Shown in pieces: positions 46,390-57,765 of a DNA stretch of 64,000 nucleotides. A program made the translations under genes and the position numbers. The stretch spans positions 139,421,173-139,485,172 of the forward strand of contig NC_133156.1 of the NCBI RefSeq assembly GCF_040802235.1, in the 5' to 3' direction. The notes below the pieces were generated by a model. That model saw only the letters and a list, made by a program, of their open reading frames with translations, did no database searches and was not told where the DNA came from. Origin of the DNA: Manis javanica. Taxonomy: Eukaryota; Chordata; Mammalia; Pholidota; Manidae. The first letter of the stretch is position 1, and each line of letters starts with the position of its first letter.

Positions 46390-46675
46390 TCAGCGAGCAT
46401 CCCATACAGTACTAGTGGGAGTGTCAATCAGTCCAACCTTTTGGAAAACCGATTTGGCAGTGTGTGTCAATAGCCATAAAAACGCTCATACGTTTTGAAC
46501 CCAAAATTCTGTTCCCAGGAATTTATCTTAAGTATATAATCAGAAATATATAATGCCCATGTCCTCATTATTTACAGCAACAAAAAGTGAGCAATGCTTA
46601 ATGTATCTAGTTATGGAAAATGATAGAATAAATTGCAGTGTGTGCAGAGCTAATTTGCAGCCACTGAGCATCATG
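46390..46675 (+). mobile_element. Old L1 3' fragment, upstream part
   Basis: TTTTGGAAAACCGATTTGGC, CAGGAATTTATCTTAAGTAT and TTTACAGCAACAAAAAGTGA are L1 ORF2 C-terminal phrases. The L1 resumes at 47103 after an inserted LTR. Confidence 0.7.
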
Positions 46676-47102
46676 TGTTAAAACACAAAAGGCAACCAAG
46701 TAAATGTGAAGGTCTAATTGGCTTGATTAAACCATTCATAAATAGGGCAGCATCCCATCTAGTAAGTAGAAGGGAGCTCCAAAGACCTGTACAAAATGGG
46801 AAGATCTTAGGCAGAAATGAGGCCCATCAGCAAAAGAAAGGATCGTTTCAGGCAAGATCACCTTCCTTTAGAGGGAAGGAAAAGGGGTCTTACTAGACAG
46901 ATTACCTCATCTTCCCTTGGAGGGGAGAGAGGGCCCACCACAGATTATCACAGGTGCTGACCAGAAGATTCTGGACTGACCAGTTAAGACTGCATTTCTG
47001 GGGGAGGTTGAAACTATAATTAAGTTAGACACTAAGCTCAAGTCTGGTGACATAGCCTAGTATAAGTGACTCCGTTTTGAGTCTGTGGTTTTCTTTTTAG
47101 CA
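46676..47102 (+). repeat. Solo LTR, family B copy 1, inserted in L1
   Basis: Starts TGTTAAAACA and ends TTTTTAGCA. It shares CCAAGTAAAT, CTAATTGGCTT, GACTGCATTTCTGGGGGAGG and TTTCTTTTTAG with the opposite-strand copy at 58775-59164. L1 sequence reads on across both ends. The target duplication is unclear. Confidence 0.65.
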
Positions 47103-47335
47103 AGTGTTTTTGAAGAATATTTAACAACATAGGAAAATGCAGTTTAAAACCAGTTTACAAAACTGAACATACAGTACAAATTTCAAATACACTTCTCCAC
47201 ACACATGGAAATAGCACAAAATGATGGTAAGGATTACATCTGAATGATACTTAACTTGCATCTTCTATACTTTATTTTCTAAATTTTCTACAACGGGCAT
47301 GAAAAGTTTTTTTAAGAACAGGAGAAAGTACAGGG
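47103..47335 (+). mobile_element. Old L1 3' fragment, downstream part
   Basis: TTTTTGAAGAATATTTAACA continues the L1 interrupted at 46675. The 3' UTR-type end with TTTTCTAAATTTTCTACAAC follows. Confidence 0.7.
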
Positions 47336-47339
47336 AAGT

Positions 47340-48080
47340 AATGGACTATGCACTCAGAGTTAACATCTGTTTTTGCTTTGGATACTTAATGAAGGACTAG
47401 AATGTGCTAGATGGAGTTCGAGTCCACTGTGCTCCTAGTCCCAGGCCTCCTCTTCCTGAGTATACATCCGTCTAGTCTCTGTCTGTATACTCTTCTGTAT
47501 ATTGTGCTTTCATAAACATACACATGTTTTGTTACACTGCAACTCACTATTTCACGAACATTAGATTTTGAGAGCCATTCAGGTGTCTGAGTCATTGACC
47601 CAATTCATTTATTTTAACTGCCATCAAGTATCATCAAACATATTATAATTAATTAATTCTTTCCCTTATTAATAGACATTTAGATTGCTTCCAATTTTTA
47701 GCTATTCCAACTAATGCTGCCATATAGACCCTTCATAATCAGAAAATTTTCATTAAGCATAAACAGTAGAGAAAAGACGATGGAAATATTGCTGAGCCTA
47801 GCAACAAAAAGGGTGCTCTGATTTCCATACTCCAGCATCTCACCCAGCACCCTGGAGTCCTGCAAAGACCCCCTGCCTCGGGGTTCTCTGATGCTATGAA
47901 GATGGTGCAAAGGCCCAGAGGTCCATGACTAGGCACCCTCTGTCCTAACCTGTACCTTTGCACCAGCACTTTCCACCGCTTAGACCTCTACAACCAGAAC
48001 AGCTTCTCTGACATGCCTCCTCCCAGAAGTCGCAAATTGAGGAATAGTGTGTCAGGAACACCACAATCTTACCAACTTGT
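47340..48080. other. Mostly unrecognised; possible antisense L1 at 47610-47740
   Basis: AATAGACATTTAGATTGCTT followed by CCAATTTTTAGCTATTCCAA and AATGCTGCC looks like antisense L1 ORF2. The rest is not recognised. Confidence 0.4.
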
Positions 48081-48084
48081 TTAA

Positions 48085-48262
48085 TTCTTACAACAATTTT
48101 ACAACCTAGAGCCAATGTTATTCCCATTCTTTAGTTGGGGGAAAGAGGCACAGAGAGGTTAAGTAACTTGCCCAAGATCACACAGCTAGTAAGAGGGGAA
48201 GCTGGATTCAAACTCAGGCAGTGTGACTCCAAAGTCCATGATCTTAACCTCAGTACTCCACA
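48085..48262 (-). repeat. MIR SINE, reverse, well preserved
   Basis: AGAGAGGTTAAGTAACTTGC, CCAAGATCACACAGCTAGTA and GGATTCAAACTCAGGCAGTG give an almost canonical reverse MIR. Confidence 0.9.
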
Positions 48263-48264
48263 GC

Positions 48265-48785
48265 TTCCTGTAATTTTCCAAAGGGCCCACTCGTTATCTC
48301 ATTCCTCTTTTTACAGCCTCACCTCTCCCATCTTTCAAGGGAGAAAAGCAAGGCGGTGCTGCTTCCCTGCAGCTGGACTCCGACTCCTCCCCTCAGTCAT
48401 TACCCACACTGGTTCCCGTGCTCACAATGCTTGGCTTCATGAACTGACCCCCACCACTCCCACTCCCACCCCTGGCCAGACAAGTCTCTGTGCTTATAAT
48501 TCTGGTCTTATCATCATTCATATATTTCTTGAGCCTCTCAAACCCTAAGTGTCCTGGCCCCTTTCTTCCTCCTCTGGCACTAATGTTCTGCTGCCAAAGC
48601 CCTGGGATTTAGGAAATAAACCAGTAAGGGTGCAAGCTATTCCTACTCTATCTTTATAGCGTGTCTGCATAACTAGTACAAGGAGGAACTGCCCTAACAA
48701 TAAATAAACTAAAAACCGCCATCACTTGGCAAGACACCCATGCTGTGGGTTGGTTGCCCTTGTTGAGCTTGGTGCTCAAGTCAAG
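48265..48785. other. Nothing recognised
   Basis: No gene or repeat supported. Confidence 0.4.
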
Positions 48786-48789
48786 TTGG

Positions 48790-48890
48790 TAAACTTGTGT
48801 TCCTCGAATATTGTCTTATATGTAGTGATTTTTTTATCCTGCTTATTCAATCTGTTTCTGAGAGATGTATGTTGTTAAACCATATTATTG
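48790..48890 (-). mobile_element. Older L1, antisense, left part
   Basis: A diverged antisense L1 ORF2 segment (TTCTGAGAGATGTATGTTGT). It continues at 50276 after the younger L1. Confidence 0.5.
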
Positions 48891-50265
48891 CAAAACTGGA
48901 CAGCTACATGCAAGAGAATGAAAGTGGATTATTGGCTATCCCCATACACAAAAGTAAACCCGAAATGGATCAAACACCTGAATGTAAGTCATGAAACCAT
49001 AAAAATCTTAGAAGAAAACATAGGCAAAAATCTCCTGAATATAAACATGAGCAACTTTTTCCTAAACACATCTCCTCGAGTGAGGGAAATGAAAGCAAAA
49101 ATGAACACATGGGACTACATCAAACTAAAAAGTTTCTGTACAGCAAAGGACACCATCAACAGAACAAAAAGGCATCCTACAGTATGGGAGAATATATTTG
49201 TAAACGACATATCCGACAAGGGTTGAACATCCAAAATATGTAAAGAACTCACAATGCCTCAACAACCAAAAAGCAAATAACCCAATTAAAAAATGGGTGG
49301 GGTATATGAACAGACAGTCCTCCAAGGAAGAAATTCAGATGGCCAACAGGCACATGAAAAGATGCTCCACATCACTAATTATCAGAGAAATGCAAATAAA
49401 AACCACAGTGAGATATCACCTCACACCAGTTAGGATGGCCAGTATAGAGAAGACTAAGAACAACAAATGTTGGCAGGGATGCGTAGAAAGGGGAACCCTC
49501 CTACACTGCTGGTAGGAATGTAAGCTAGTTCAACCATTATGGAAAGCAATATGGAGGTTCCTCAAAAAACTAAAAATAGAAGCACCATTTGACCTGGGAA
49601 TTCTACTCCTAGGAATTTACCCAAAGAATATAATTTCTCAGATTCAGTAACACATATGCACCCCTATATTTATTGCAGCACTACTTACAATAGCCATGAT
49701 ATGGAAGCAACCTAAGTGTCCATCAGTAGATGAATGGATAAAGAAGATGTGGTACATATACACAATGGAATATTACTCAGCCATATGAAAGAAACAAAAT
49801 CTACCATTTGCAACAACATGGATGGAGCTGCAGGATGTTATGCTCAGTGAAAGAAATAAGCCAGGTGGAGAAAGACAAGTGCCAAATGATTTCCCTCATT
49901 TGTGGAGCATAACAATGAACCAAAACTGAAGGAACAAAACAGCAACAGACTCACAGACTCCAAGAAGGGACTAGTGATTACCAAAGGGGAGGGGTGTGGG
50001 AGGGCAGGTGGGGAGGGAGGGAGAAGGGGATCGAGGGGTATTATGGTTAATACACATTGTGTGGGTTGGGGTTCACAGGGAAGACAGTGTAGCACAGAGA
50101 AGGCAAGTAGTGACTCTGTGGCATCTTACTACACTGATGGACAGTTACTGCAATGGGGTATGGGGGGGACACAATAATATGGGTAAATGTAGTAACTACA
50201 TTGTTTTTTTCACGTGAAACCTTCATTAAAGTGTATATCAATAATACCTTAACAATAAAAAAAAA
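48891..50265 (+). mobile_element. Younger 5'-truncated L1 LINE with poly(A)
   Basis: This is the best preserved L1 in the window. It starts in ORF2 (AAAACTGGACAGCTACATGC) and runs to a 3' UTR and short A tail at about 50257-50265. A 14-bp imperfect target duplication flanks it: 48877-48890 and 50262-50275, 12 of 14 matching, next to a TT/AAAC step typical of L1 endonuclease. Its ORF2 is split into pieces (48888-49226, 49297-49515) by stops, so it cannot move now. The 3' UTR has a G-run block at 49985-50032 and the CACGTGAAACCTTCATTAAA-type end that differs from human L1. Confidence 0.9.
49985..50032 (+). other. G-rich block, potential G-quadruplex, in L1 3' UTR
   Basis: Repeated GGGG/GGG runs separated by one to four bases, as is usual in the 3' UTR of mammalian L1. 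Could fold as a G-quadruplex on the plus strand. Confidence 0.7.
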
Positions 50266-50275
50266 CATACTATTG

Positions 50276-50515
50276 GCTGTACACAATTAAAGACTGTTAC
50301 GTGTTTCTGTTGACTAGCTTACTTTATCAGTAAGAAATGTCCCTCTTTTTTTCTGGTAGACCTTAACTGGTTTGATAGTAATAGAGCTACAACAGCCTTC
50401 TATTGGCTAGTGTTTGTCTGCTATATTATTCTACATTTTTTTACATTCAATCATTCTGTCTTTTTATGTAAAGTTTGTCTCTTATAAATAGCATATAAGT
50501 TGTCTCTCACCCAGC
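50276..50515 (-). mobile_element. Older L1, antisense, right part
   Basis: AGAAATGTCCCTCTTTTTTT, TTGGCTAGTGTTTGTCTGC and GTAAAGTTTGTCTCTTATAA are antisense L1 ORF2 phrases. It is the continuation of 48790-48890. Confidence 0.65.
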
Positions 50516-50536
50516 ACAACAATGTTGGTCTATGTG

Positions 50537-50896
50537 TAGTTTCCTGGGACTGTAGTCACAAATTACTGCAAACCAGATGACTTAAAAGTAACAGAAATGT
50601 CTTTTCTCAAGGGTCTGGATACTAGAAATCCAAAATAAAGGTGTCAGCAGGGTCACACTTCCTTGGAAATTTTGGGGAAGAATCTTGTCTTGCCTCAGCC
50701 AACTTCTGATGGTTGTGGCCATTCTTGATGTTATGGCACATGAGTAACACCAGTCTCAGCCTCCCTTGGCCTCTGCCTCACACGGCCTGCTTCCCTACGG
50801 GTCTCCTCCGTCTCTGGGTCCAAATCCCCCCTTCTTCTAAAGACACCAGTTATTGGATCTAAGGGCCACCCCAATCCAGTGTGACCTCATCTTAAC
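50537..50896 (-). repeat. MLT1-type LTR (MaLR), antisense, first part
   Basis: TAGTTTCCTGGGACTGTAGT, AAATTACTGCAAACCAGATG, CCAGTTATTGGATCTAAGGG and GTGTGACCTCATCTTAAC follow in the order of a reversed MLT1. It is interrupted at 50896 by L1. Confidence 0.8.
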
Positions 50897-51113
50897 ATTT
50901 TTTTCATTTCAGTTTTATTGAGATATAACTGGCAAACAGCACTGTACAAGTTTAAGGGGCACAGCAAAATGGCTCGATGTACATAAACTGTGAAAAGATT
51001 ACCACAATAAGTTAACAGCATAATCTCATATAGACAACAAAGGAAAAATGAAAAGGAAGAAAGATTTTTTCTTTGCCATGGGAACTCTTGGGATTTCTTT
51101 TCTTAGATTTCAC
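50897..51113 (-). mobile_element. L1 3' fragment, antisense, inserted in MLT1
   Basis: A T-rich start (reverse poly(A)) leads to CAGTTTTATTGAGATATAAC and GATTACCACAATAAGTTAAC. The 6-bp cttaac at 50891-50896 recurs at 51114-51119 and looks like the target duplication. Confidence 0.75.
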
Positions 51114-51215
51114 CTTAACTTGATTGCATCTGTGAAGACCCTGTTTCCAAATGATGTTGCATTTGCAGGTCCTGCGGGTTAGGCCTTCAACCCACTACAG
51201 TCTGTCTATGTTTCA
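51114..51215 (-). repeat. MLT1-type LTR, antisense, second part
   Basis: CTTAACTTGATTGCATCTGT, GAAGACCCTGTTTCCAAATG and CGGGTTAGGCCTTCAACCC complete the MLT1 that was split at 50896. Confidence 0.8.
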
Positions 51216-51219
51216 CATA

Positions 51220-51780
51220 ATTACTGATACTGTAGGGGGGCAGGGAGAGGGTGGGAAGGCCTGCCAAGAGCACAGGTCAGAGCACACGGGGAGAGCCTTC
51301 TGGTGGCCGCTCTCCTTGGTTGGTACAGATCATACAGTTCTGTGGAGGAATTCAGCTGCCCGCTAGGATGAAGCAAATCAAAATAAATTGTGTTGTTATC
51401 ATCCCAGAGTTGTTAGGAAGTTATCACCCTTCCAGTATTTCGTGAAGTGACATCTGTACATTTTTATATTCTAGAAGGTTTTCAGGTGTGCCCTGTTGCT
51501 TCAACACCTCACAGCCTCCACTTTGTCTTTTTGTCTCACGTCTTTCTCCCTCCTCCCCACTTTCCACCCTCCCTCTGAGTTTGTGCAAATAAAGGACTGA
51601 TCAGCTCAAGCCTCATTCCTCTGGTCAAACACCTACAAAACCATTTTATGAACACCGTTGGTCTATAAAATGCAAAGTTTATGCTCAGTGTGGCTCTGTT
51701 TGCAAACAGAAAAAAAGAGTCGGTAATACCTGCCGGGTTGGCAAACAATAGTGTCAGTCTACAGCAATCCCATACAGAAT
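51220..51780. other. Nothing recognised
   Basis: No gene or repeat supported. Confidence 0.4.
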
Positions 51781-51784
51781 AAAA

Positions 51785-52190
51785 ACCAAACACTTCAGTC
51801 TGGTTTTCAAAGCTCTGCCATGTAGGCCCACGTTGTCTTCCAACCTGAATGTCCTCTGCTCATGGTCAGGGGCCTGCACTCCACTGCCCCAGACCACCCC
51901 CAGTGGAATAAGCCCTGTGCCCCCTACTCATGCTGTTTTGTCTTTCAGGAATACACTTGCCTGCCTACATCTTGATGTGCCCTTATCTTAATTATCAAAA
52001 TATCAAATCTTTTTAAGTCCTCTTCCTAGACCCCATCCTGAAGGTGCAATGCAAATGCTCCACGGTCTCTCTGAAGCTGCCCTCCGCACCCCAGCCTGGA
52101 GGCATCTCTCCCTTCCCGCTTGTCTGTGTCTCTCTCCAGCAGGTCATCATTGTCCACCTTTGTGCACACACACACCTCATGTTCCGTTTA
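51785..52190 (+). repeat. L2 LINE 3' fragment
   Basis: The order of CAAAGCTCTGCCATGTAGGC, a CACCCCCAGTGGAATAAGCC-type middle, TTTTGTCTTTCAGGAATACA and a Cys/Pro-codon-rich CT tract resembles the 3' end of L2. Diverged. Confidence 0.55.
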
Positions 52191-52194
52191 GGTT

Positions 52195-53665
52195 GTGACC
52201 TAAGAGCTGAGGCTCTACCTTACATGTCATCATGTGCCAAACCCCAGTCACTTCCCTGGGATCAGTTGTTGAGGGTATTGCCTGGACCTTTCAACAGAAA
52301 GAGCCACCCACATTCAAAAACAACCAACATATAAATCCCACCCTCGCCCACGGATCAATGAAGACATAATATATGCTTACACTCAATGTTGGGGTCATGG
52401 CTCTCATAGTGAAGAAATATTCCTGGACCACTCTTTCCGTTGCCAGCCAGAAGTCCTTGTCTCCTTATAATTATTGAAAAATTTGCAGATGTGAAATAGC
52501 ACCAGATTTGATTCTTGACCACCATTAATTTCAACATTACCTGGTTCAGGGAAAAGCACTTGTACATCTGACACAATAAATCCATTACATGGCAAGAAAG
52601 TCCATTTGTTCTGATCACATCCAATCTCTCTGATGTTGCTCTAATGCTTGTTGCCTCATAAAGGTGGCTTTTTAACATTGAGCTACTCGGCAATGAGGGG
52701 TAATTTTACAATCAGGATGGTGACTTCTGTTCACTCAGAAAATATATCAGGAGTTTATTGGGTGCAGTGATTTATGACTCACCAAGCTGACAATAAAAAT
52801 GAGGTCCATCACACACCAAGCCCTTTCTGGGGTCATGGTACATGCTTAACTGTGTCTTCCACTTTGTGATCTATGTTTTTTTACAGTCATAGTCTTTTTG
52901 TAGTTGTAAGGTACCCAGTAGATGCTGTTGGGTAGGGCTGAGTGTTGTGAAATACGGTAAGGGAAGGATTTTAATTACCTATATTTATCCTGCAGTCATT
53001 TTAATCTCCAGACAATGATATGCACACTGTGAAAGGGATCACCCATGAGTCTATTCTTCCTGAAACAGAGAAACTATAAGAATTCCACCAGCTCATCTGG
53101 TGCTTCCATGTGGAAACTGGCCTGTTTCTGATGATATCATGAGATTTTTGGTTTTTTGTGTTTGATTTGGGTTTTTTCTTTGAGGTAGATTAACAAGTGA
53201 ACTTTGACCTCCACATTCCTGCATCTTCTCTCTGCGCTTGTTCAACATTGCTCTGGGTGTGCCCATTATTTAACGCTTGCTCAATAGCCCTATTTCCCCA
53301 ATCAAACACCCCTGGCCCTCCTGGGCAGGGTCCTGCTCCCCTCTCTCTCCTCACCTCTCCTCCACCCCCTGCCCAGAAAGTCTAGCTGCCTTGATCCCAG
53401 TCTTTATTCGCCCAGGCACCATGAAGAGTGACCGTTTGGACAGAACTCTTTAAAAGAGAAAGCTTGCAACCATTTTGCTCAAATGAAAGGGTACTCCTTT
53501 CATGCACCAATCTTATTATCAAAGGCTGCTCAGAATCAGCTGAGCATTGTGGGAGAGAGGATATTTATGAGCAGGAATTTTTACTGTAATCTCAAAATCA
53601 CCACTAAAGACACCTGCCTAATTGCCCTCAAACAGGGGCTCTGCTGTTGACTGCTTCTTAACATC
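52195..53665. other. Nothing recognised
   Basis: No gene or repeat supported. The small ORFs at 52044-52334 and 52355-52693 lack domains. Confidence 0.4.
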
Positions 53666-53669
53666 CTCT

Positions 53670-53995
53670 ACAGCAGTCACTCCCAGGCATTGGGATTTCA
53701 CAGGACTCTAAAAAAGAAAAGAGAAAAGATTCTAACTCAGTATGGTCAGTCTATTATGCCAAGTAAGAATGTTAAAAAAAAATAACAACAACTACCAATT
53801 ATTATCCCCATTGTTTTGTGAAATGAAGGTCACTTGAATATCAGAAAAGAATGGACATGATTTCATCATGAAGGCAGTTCTTTAATTGAGTAAATTTATT
53901 TCTATGTTCATATAGTCCTCAAATCAAAGGTTGTTGAGCCTTTGGTCCTGAGCTGGTGCTGGCCCATGAACCAGCATTTGGGAACCAATGCCCTG
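53670..53995. repeat. Possible non-autonomous hAT-type DNA transposon
   Basis: The left end (CAGCAGTCACTCCCAGGCAT) and the reverse complement of the right end (GGCATTGGTTCCCAAATGC) are loosely similar, and GAACCAGCATTTGGGAACCA resembles ends of Charlie-type elements. Weak. Confidence 0.3.
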
Positions 53996-54059
53996 GATGT
54001 TCCGTCAGAGCAACGATCAGAACACACCTTCATTCAAGGCTTCAAGGCCCACCTCTATT

Positions 54060-54190
54060 ACTTGACAAGTGGGTGACCTTCCGTAAGTCACTTACCTTTC
54101 TAAAAGCTTCTGTTGCTGCATCTGCAAATTAAGACACAACAAAAATTCACTGAATTGTTTGAGGATTAAGTGAGAATTAGCAAAGGGTCT
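54060..54190 (+). repeat. MIR SINE
   Basis: TTACTTGACAAGTGGGTGAC, AAGTCACTTACCTTTCTAAA, then TTGCTGCATCTGCAAATTA and GAGGATTAAGTGAGAATTAG are diverged forward MIR landmarks. Confidence 0.65.
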
Positions 54191-54194
54191 TTGT

Positions 54195-54870
54195 TTCAAC
54201 AAACTTCCTTTATATCCATAACTGTTACAAAAACGAAAGTGCCTAGTAACATGCCAGACATCATCCGAGACTTGTAAGACACAGAATTGAGAGTCATCAT
54301 CTTTTCCTTCAAGGAAAACCAGGCTAAAGGAGACCCATAAAAGGGTGGCCAGATACAGTGACACCAGTGTTAGGGCGGAGGCACAGAGGAGGCCATGCAG
54401 GCATGTAGAGAGTTGAGAGCGAGGGACAGAAATGAGAACACGGTGAGGCCTCATAGGAAATGGAATCAGAGTAAAATGTTAAGGGACGACAAATTAAAAC
54501 CAAACAAAGGAGAAAAAGAATTGTCGATTAGGGTTTTTGCTGAAAATTAGACTGACTTGTAGAGCTATTATCTTAAATGTGCGGATTAAAGTCTGGCAGA
54601 CTAAAGTCCCTCCTGTCATCCTGGGTCAGCATGCTAAAGGATTGAGGAAGTGGCTGTCATCAAAGCGATAGTTTTCCTCGGCCTTGCTGCCTCCATGCTA
54701 TTTGGGTTGCCCTGAGAAATGTCTCCTCTGCCAGTTGACTTAAAGAAGACGAGTTTTCAGTGAAAAAGGAAAGAGAAGTTAGGCTTATGGTTTTCAGGAA
54801 GCCCAGAGTGTAGATCTTTTGAGAAAACCAGAGTTTTTGTGTGACTAAATTTGGGGTATTACCTTGCCCT
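54195..54870. other. Nothing recognised
   Basis: No gene or repeat supported. Confidence 0.4.
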
Positions 54871-54875
54871 TTACT

Positions 54876-55030
54876 ATTTAAAGTGTGGCCCTTCACCCAG
54901 CAGTGTGGGCAACACCTGGGAACTTTCGAGAATTTCAGGGCCTAGAGAAGAGCAGCTGAACAAAAAGTTTCACAAGATCCCCAGGGAGTTAGCAAGTACT
55001 TTAAGGTGTGAGCCCTGACCCGACCCTAAC
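54876..55030 (+). mobile_element. MER5A-type hAT DNA transposon
   Basis: CTATTTAAAGTGTGGCCCTT, CAACACCTGGGAACTTTCGA, then CAAGATCCCCAGGGAGTTAG match the short non-autonomous MER5 elements of mammals. No coding capacity. Confidence 0.7.
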
Positions 55031-55034
55031 TCTT

Positions 55035-55990
55035 GGTAAACAATGACATCCACTGCCCCAGAAGTGACCAGCATTGAAGCCCCTCCTCCTGACCTGGCTT
55101 GACCTTACCTGGGTTTCATGGCACTCATTGCGCATCTACATACATTTAAGAGTAGTAGTTTTGGAACAGAGAGGACTCTGCCCCAAGGTGTGTGGCTTAT
55201 AACTGCCCTATTATGTTACTTGCATAATACATTGAAGTTAATAACATTTACTTGCATTTACGCCCATAATCTTATTTATATTCCCAAACAACCTATAACT
55301 TCTGGGGTTTTTTTTGCACTATTGAAAACAAGTTCAGAGACAATTTGTGGGATTCACCCAGAGGTCCTCAGGTTCCAAGCCCACAGCTCCTTCCTTAAGC
55401 CAAGCAGCCAACCTTCTGTCGCAGCTCAGAAGATGGTCCTACGTGGACCAACCCCAGGGCCTGTTGCCCCTGTCTCCAGACTCTCAATCTTCATTCCCAT
55501 GAGCAGCATCCCCATTCAGTCCACAGTTTCTGAACTGCCAGCCAAGCTGAGCAAGTGTTCACTGTTTTTTGCCCACAGGCAGCCACTGGAAGCCTAGCTC
55601 TGGGTCCCCACGTCAGCTAGCTCAGAAATATTTGAAAAAGTCACCAGGGCCCAATCCTGTGGGCCAGGACTACTGGATTCATCAGTGTATTCCTCCAAGC
55701 CTACTCGGAGCCTTTTGGAACTGAACTGAGTAGCTGAGATTGAACACCAGGCTTCCTAATGAACAGATGAGAAAAGCTACTCTGTTTCTGGGCAGGAGAC
55801 AAAGGCAGTGAAAGAGAAAGACTGAATGAGAGAGTTGGACATGTCTTGTGGGAACAAGGAGCCTGAACAGAGGCTCAGGCTGGCAGAGGTAAGATACGAG
55901 GACCCAGGCCAGGCCCTGGGAACCCCAAGAGTACAAACTGACTGCTCAGGGATTCAGCCGTCCTGGCTCTGCATGGGGACAAGGGGACAC
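55035..55990. other. Nothing recognised
   Basis: The 159-codon ORF at 55118-55597 has no recognised domain, splice context or promoter; I treat it as chance. Confidence 0.4.
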
Positions 55991-55994
55991 TGAC

Positions 55995-56190
55995 ATTTAT
56001 AGGATTGTCTAGGCATTGTGCTGGGGGCTTTACATGTGGCACATTTTTGATCTTCCAAGTGACACTCCAAGGTCAGTTCTATAACTCACATTTCATAAAT
56101 GAAGGGACTGAAGCCAAGCTCAGTATATGGCCAAGGTCACACAGCCAGCGACTTGGCAGAGTCAGTTTCAATCCAAGTGGGTCTGATTCA
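55995..56190 (-). repeat. MIR SINE, reverse
   Basis: GGCATTGTGCTGGGGGCTTT, CATTTCATAAATGAAGGGAC, CCAAGGTCACACAGCCAGCG and CAATCCAAGTGGGTCTGATT follow in reverse MIR order. Confidence 0.85.
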
Positions 56191-56395
56191 GAGCACATTG
56201 TCTTCCTGTGGGACTTAGACACCTACAAGGAGGGACGGCAGTGAGCCAGCTCCTCTTCTCTCATTTGTTTCTGTAAACCACTCACATGCATTTGTTTTGT
56301 TCTCTAGAACATGGTGTTGTGCACAGACTTACAAAAGTGGACATCAGACAAAAGACTGTACCATGGGCCTCTGATTCATTCCTACCATGTTAGGG

Positions 56396-56838
56396 CATAA
56401 CACTATTTAGAGGGTAGAAATAGTGGCCCCAAAAATCGATGTCCAAATCCTAAACCCCAGAACCTGTGACTATGACTGTCTAGGGAGAAAAGGGTCTTTG
56501 CAAACACAATTAAGAATCACAAGTTGAGGTCATCCTGGATTCAAGGACGGGGTCCTTATCAGAGAAAGGCAGAGGAACATTTGAGATACAGAGATTCGTG
56601 GAGAAGACAAAGGCAGAGATTAGATTTTTGCAGCCACAAGCCTGGGAATGCCTGTAGCCACCAGAAGCTGGAGAGGCATGGAAGGATCCCCCCCAGCACT
56701 TTCGGAGGGAGTGTGGCCCTGCTGATGCCTTGATTTCAGATGTCAGGCCTCCAGAGCCATGAGACAATAACTTGCTGCTGTTGTTTTAAGCCATCCAGTC
56801 TGTGGCAATTTGTCCTGGACAGCCCTAACATGAAACAA
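56396..56838 (+). repeat. MLT1-type LTR (MaLR), sense
   Basis: ATCGATGTCCAAATCCTAAA, AACCTGTGACTATGACTGTC, GGGTCTTTGCAAACACAATT, GAGGTCATCCTGGATTCAAG and GTTGTTTTAAGCCATCCAGT give a nearly full MLT1 in forward order. Noncoding. Confidence 0.85.
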
Positions 56839-56844
56839 ATTCAC

Positions 56845-57286
56845 ACTGCAATTAAGAATCTTTCATTTTGTTACTATCATCTAAAAACTGTATTGACATC
56901 TAAAGCCTATAAAACTTACCTACTCTAAACCCAGTAGATTTCTGGACTGGAAAACCCAGCTTTGAAAAATTTGTGCTCAGAGTAATATTAATTTTAAGAA
57001 TATACTGTCAGAGAAAATATTAGACACCAGATAGAGCAGTGCATTATCTGCTTTTCTTTCTCAAGAAAAAAACATGTCTTTTCACCCAAAATATTTTACA
57101 GTCAATAGATATTCTTTAGGGATGAAGGTTACTTAGGCTATTCCTGTAGTGTCTTGATTAGCTTTTGTTTAATGGGCATTAGGCATAAAATAGAGAAAAT
57201 GGGCTCAGACCTCCCCCGTGGACCGGTTTTGCAGCCTGCACATCTCCTACTCCACGTTTTGATATAAACACCTTTTATTTTAAACC

Positions 57287-57290
<4 letters not shown>
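56845..57290. other. Nothing recognised
   Basis: No gene or repeat supported. Confidence 0.4.

Positions 57291-57291
<1 letters not shown>

Positions 57292-57340
<49 letters not shown>
57292..57340 (+). repeat. (TC)n microsatellite
   Basis: Uninterrupted TC repeat of 49 bp. A pure polypyrimidine:polypurine tract of this length can form a triplex (H-DNA). Confidence 0.95.
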
Positions 57341-57341
<1 letters not shown>

Positions 57342-57344
57342 GTG

Positions 57345-57760
57345 CCTATAAGAAATGCTTAAAGCAATCACAAGCTTAAACCAAGGGTACGCAGTGAGGA
57401 AGCTTCCCTTAAATGCTCAACACTGTCCTCCCATGGCCTGAGTTTTGAATCATTCTCTGAGAAGATTCTGCAGTAATCTGTCCATCTCCACTTGGAGTTG
57501 CGATACGCTTCCTTCTCGGAGCACCGGTACTGTTTACCTGGGAAGTGAAGTAAAAAGCTCAGAACTCATAAACTGAAGGTAAGAAGGGGCATGTGTCTCT
57601 AGGTCCCCTGGGCACAGGGCAAGGAGCCTTGGCGTGGACCCCTTGACTCCACTCCCGACTGGGTGAGCCCAGCAAAGGTACTGAGCCTCTCTGCAGCTTC
57701 TGGCTTCCTCCTTCATGAAGTGTGGGTAATAACAGTGCCTACCACATACAGTTTTGAGAT
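57345..57760. other. Nothing recognised
   Basis: Possibly a diverged MIR near 57690-57760. No gene supported. Confidence 0.35.
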
Positions 57761-57765
57761 GAATG

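Noticed and set aside
55118..55597. 159-codon ORF as a coding exon
   Set aside because: Low-complexity Ser/Pro/Leu composition with no recognised domain and no supporting signals.
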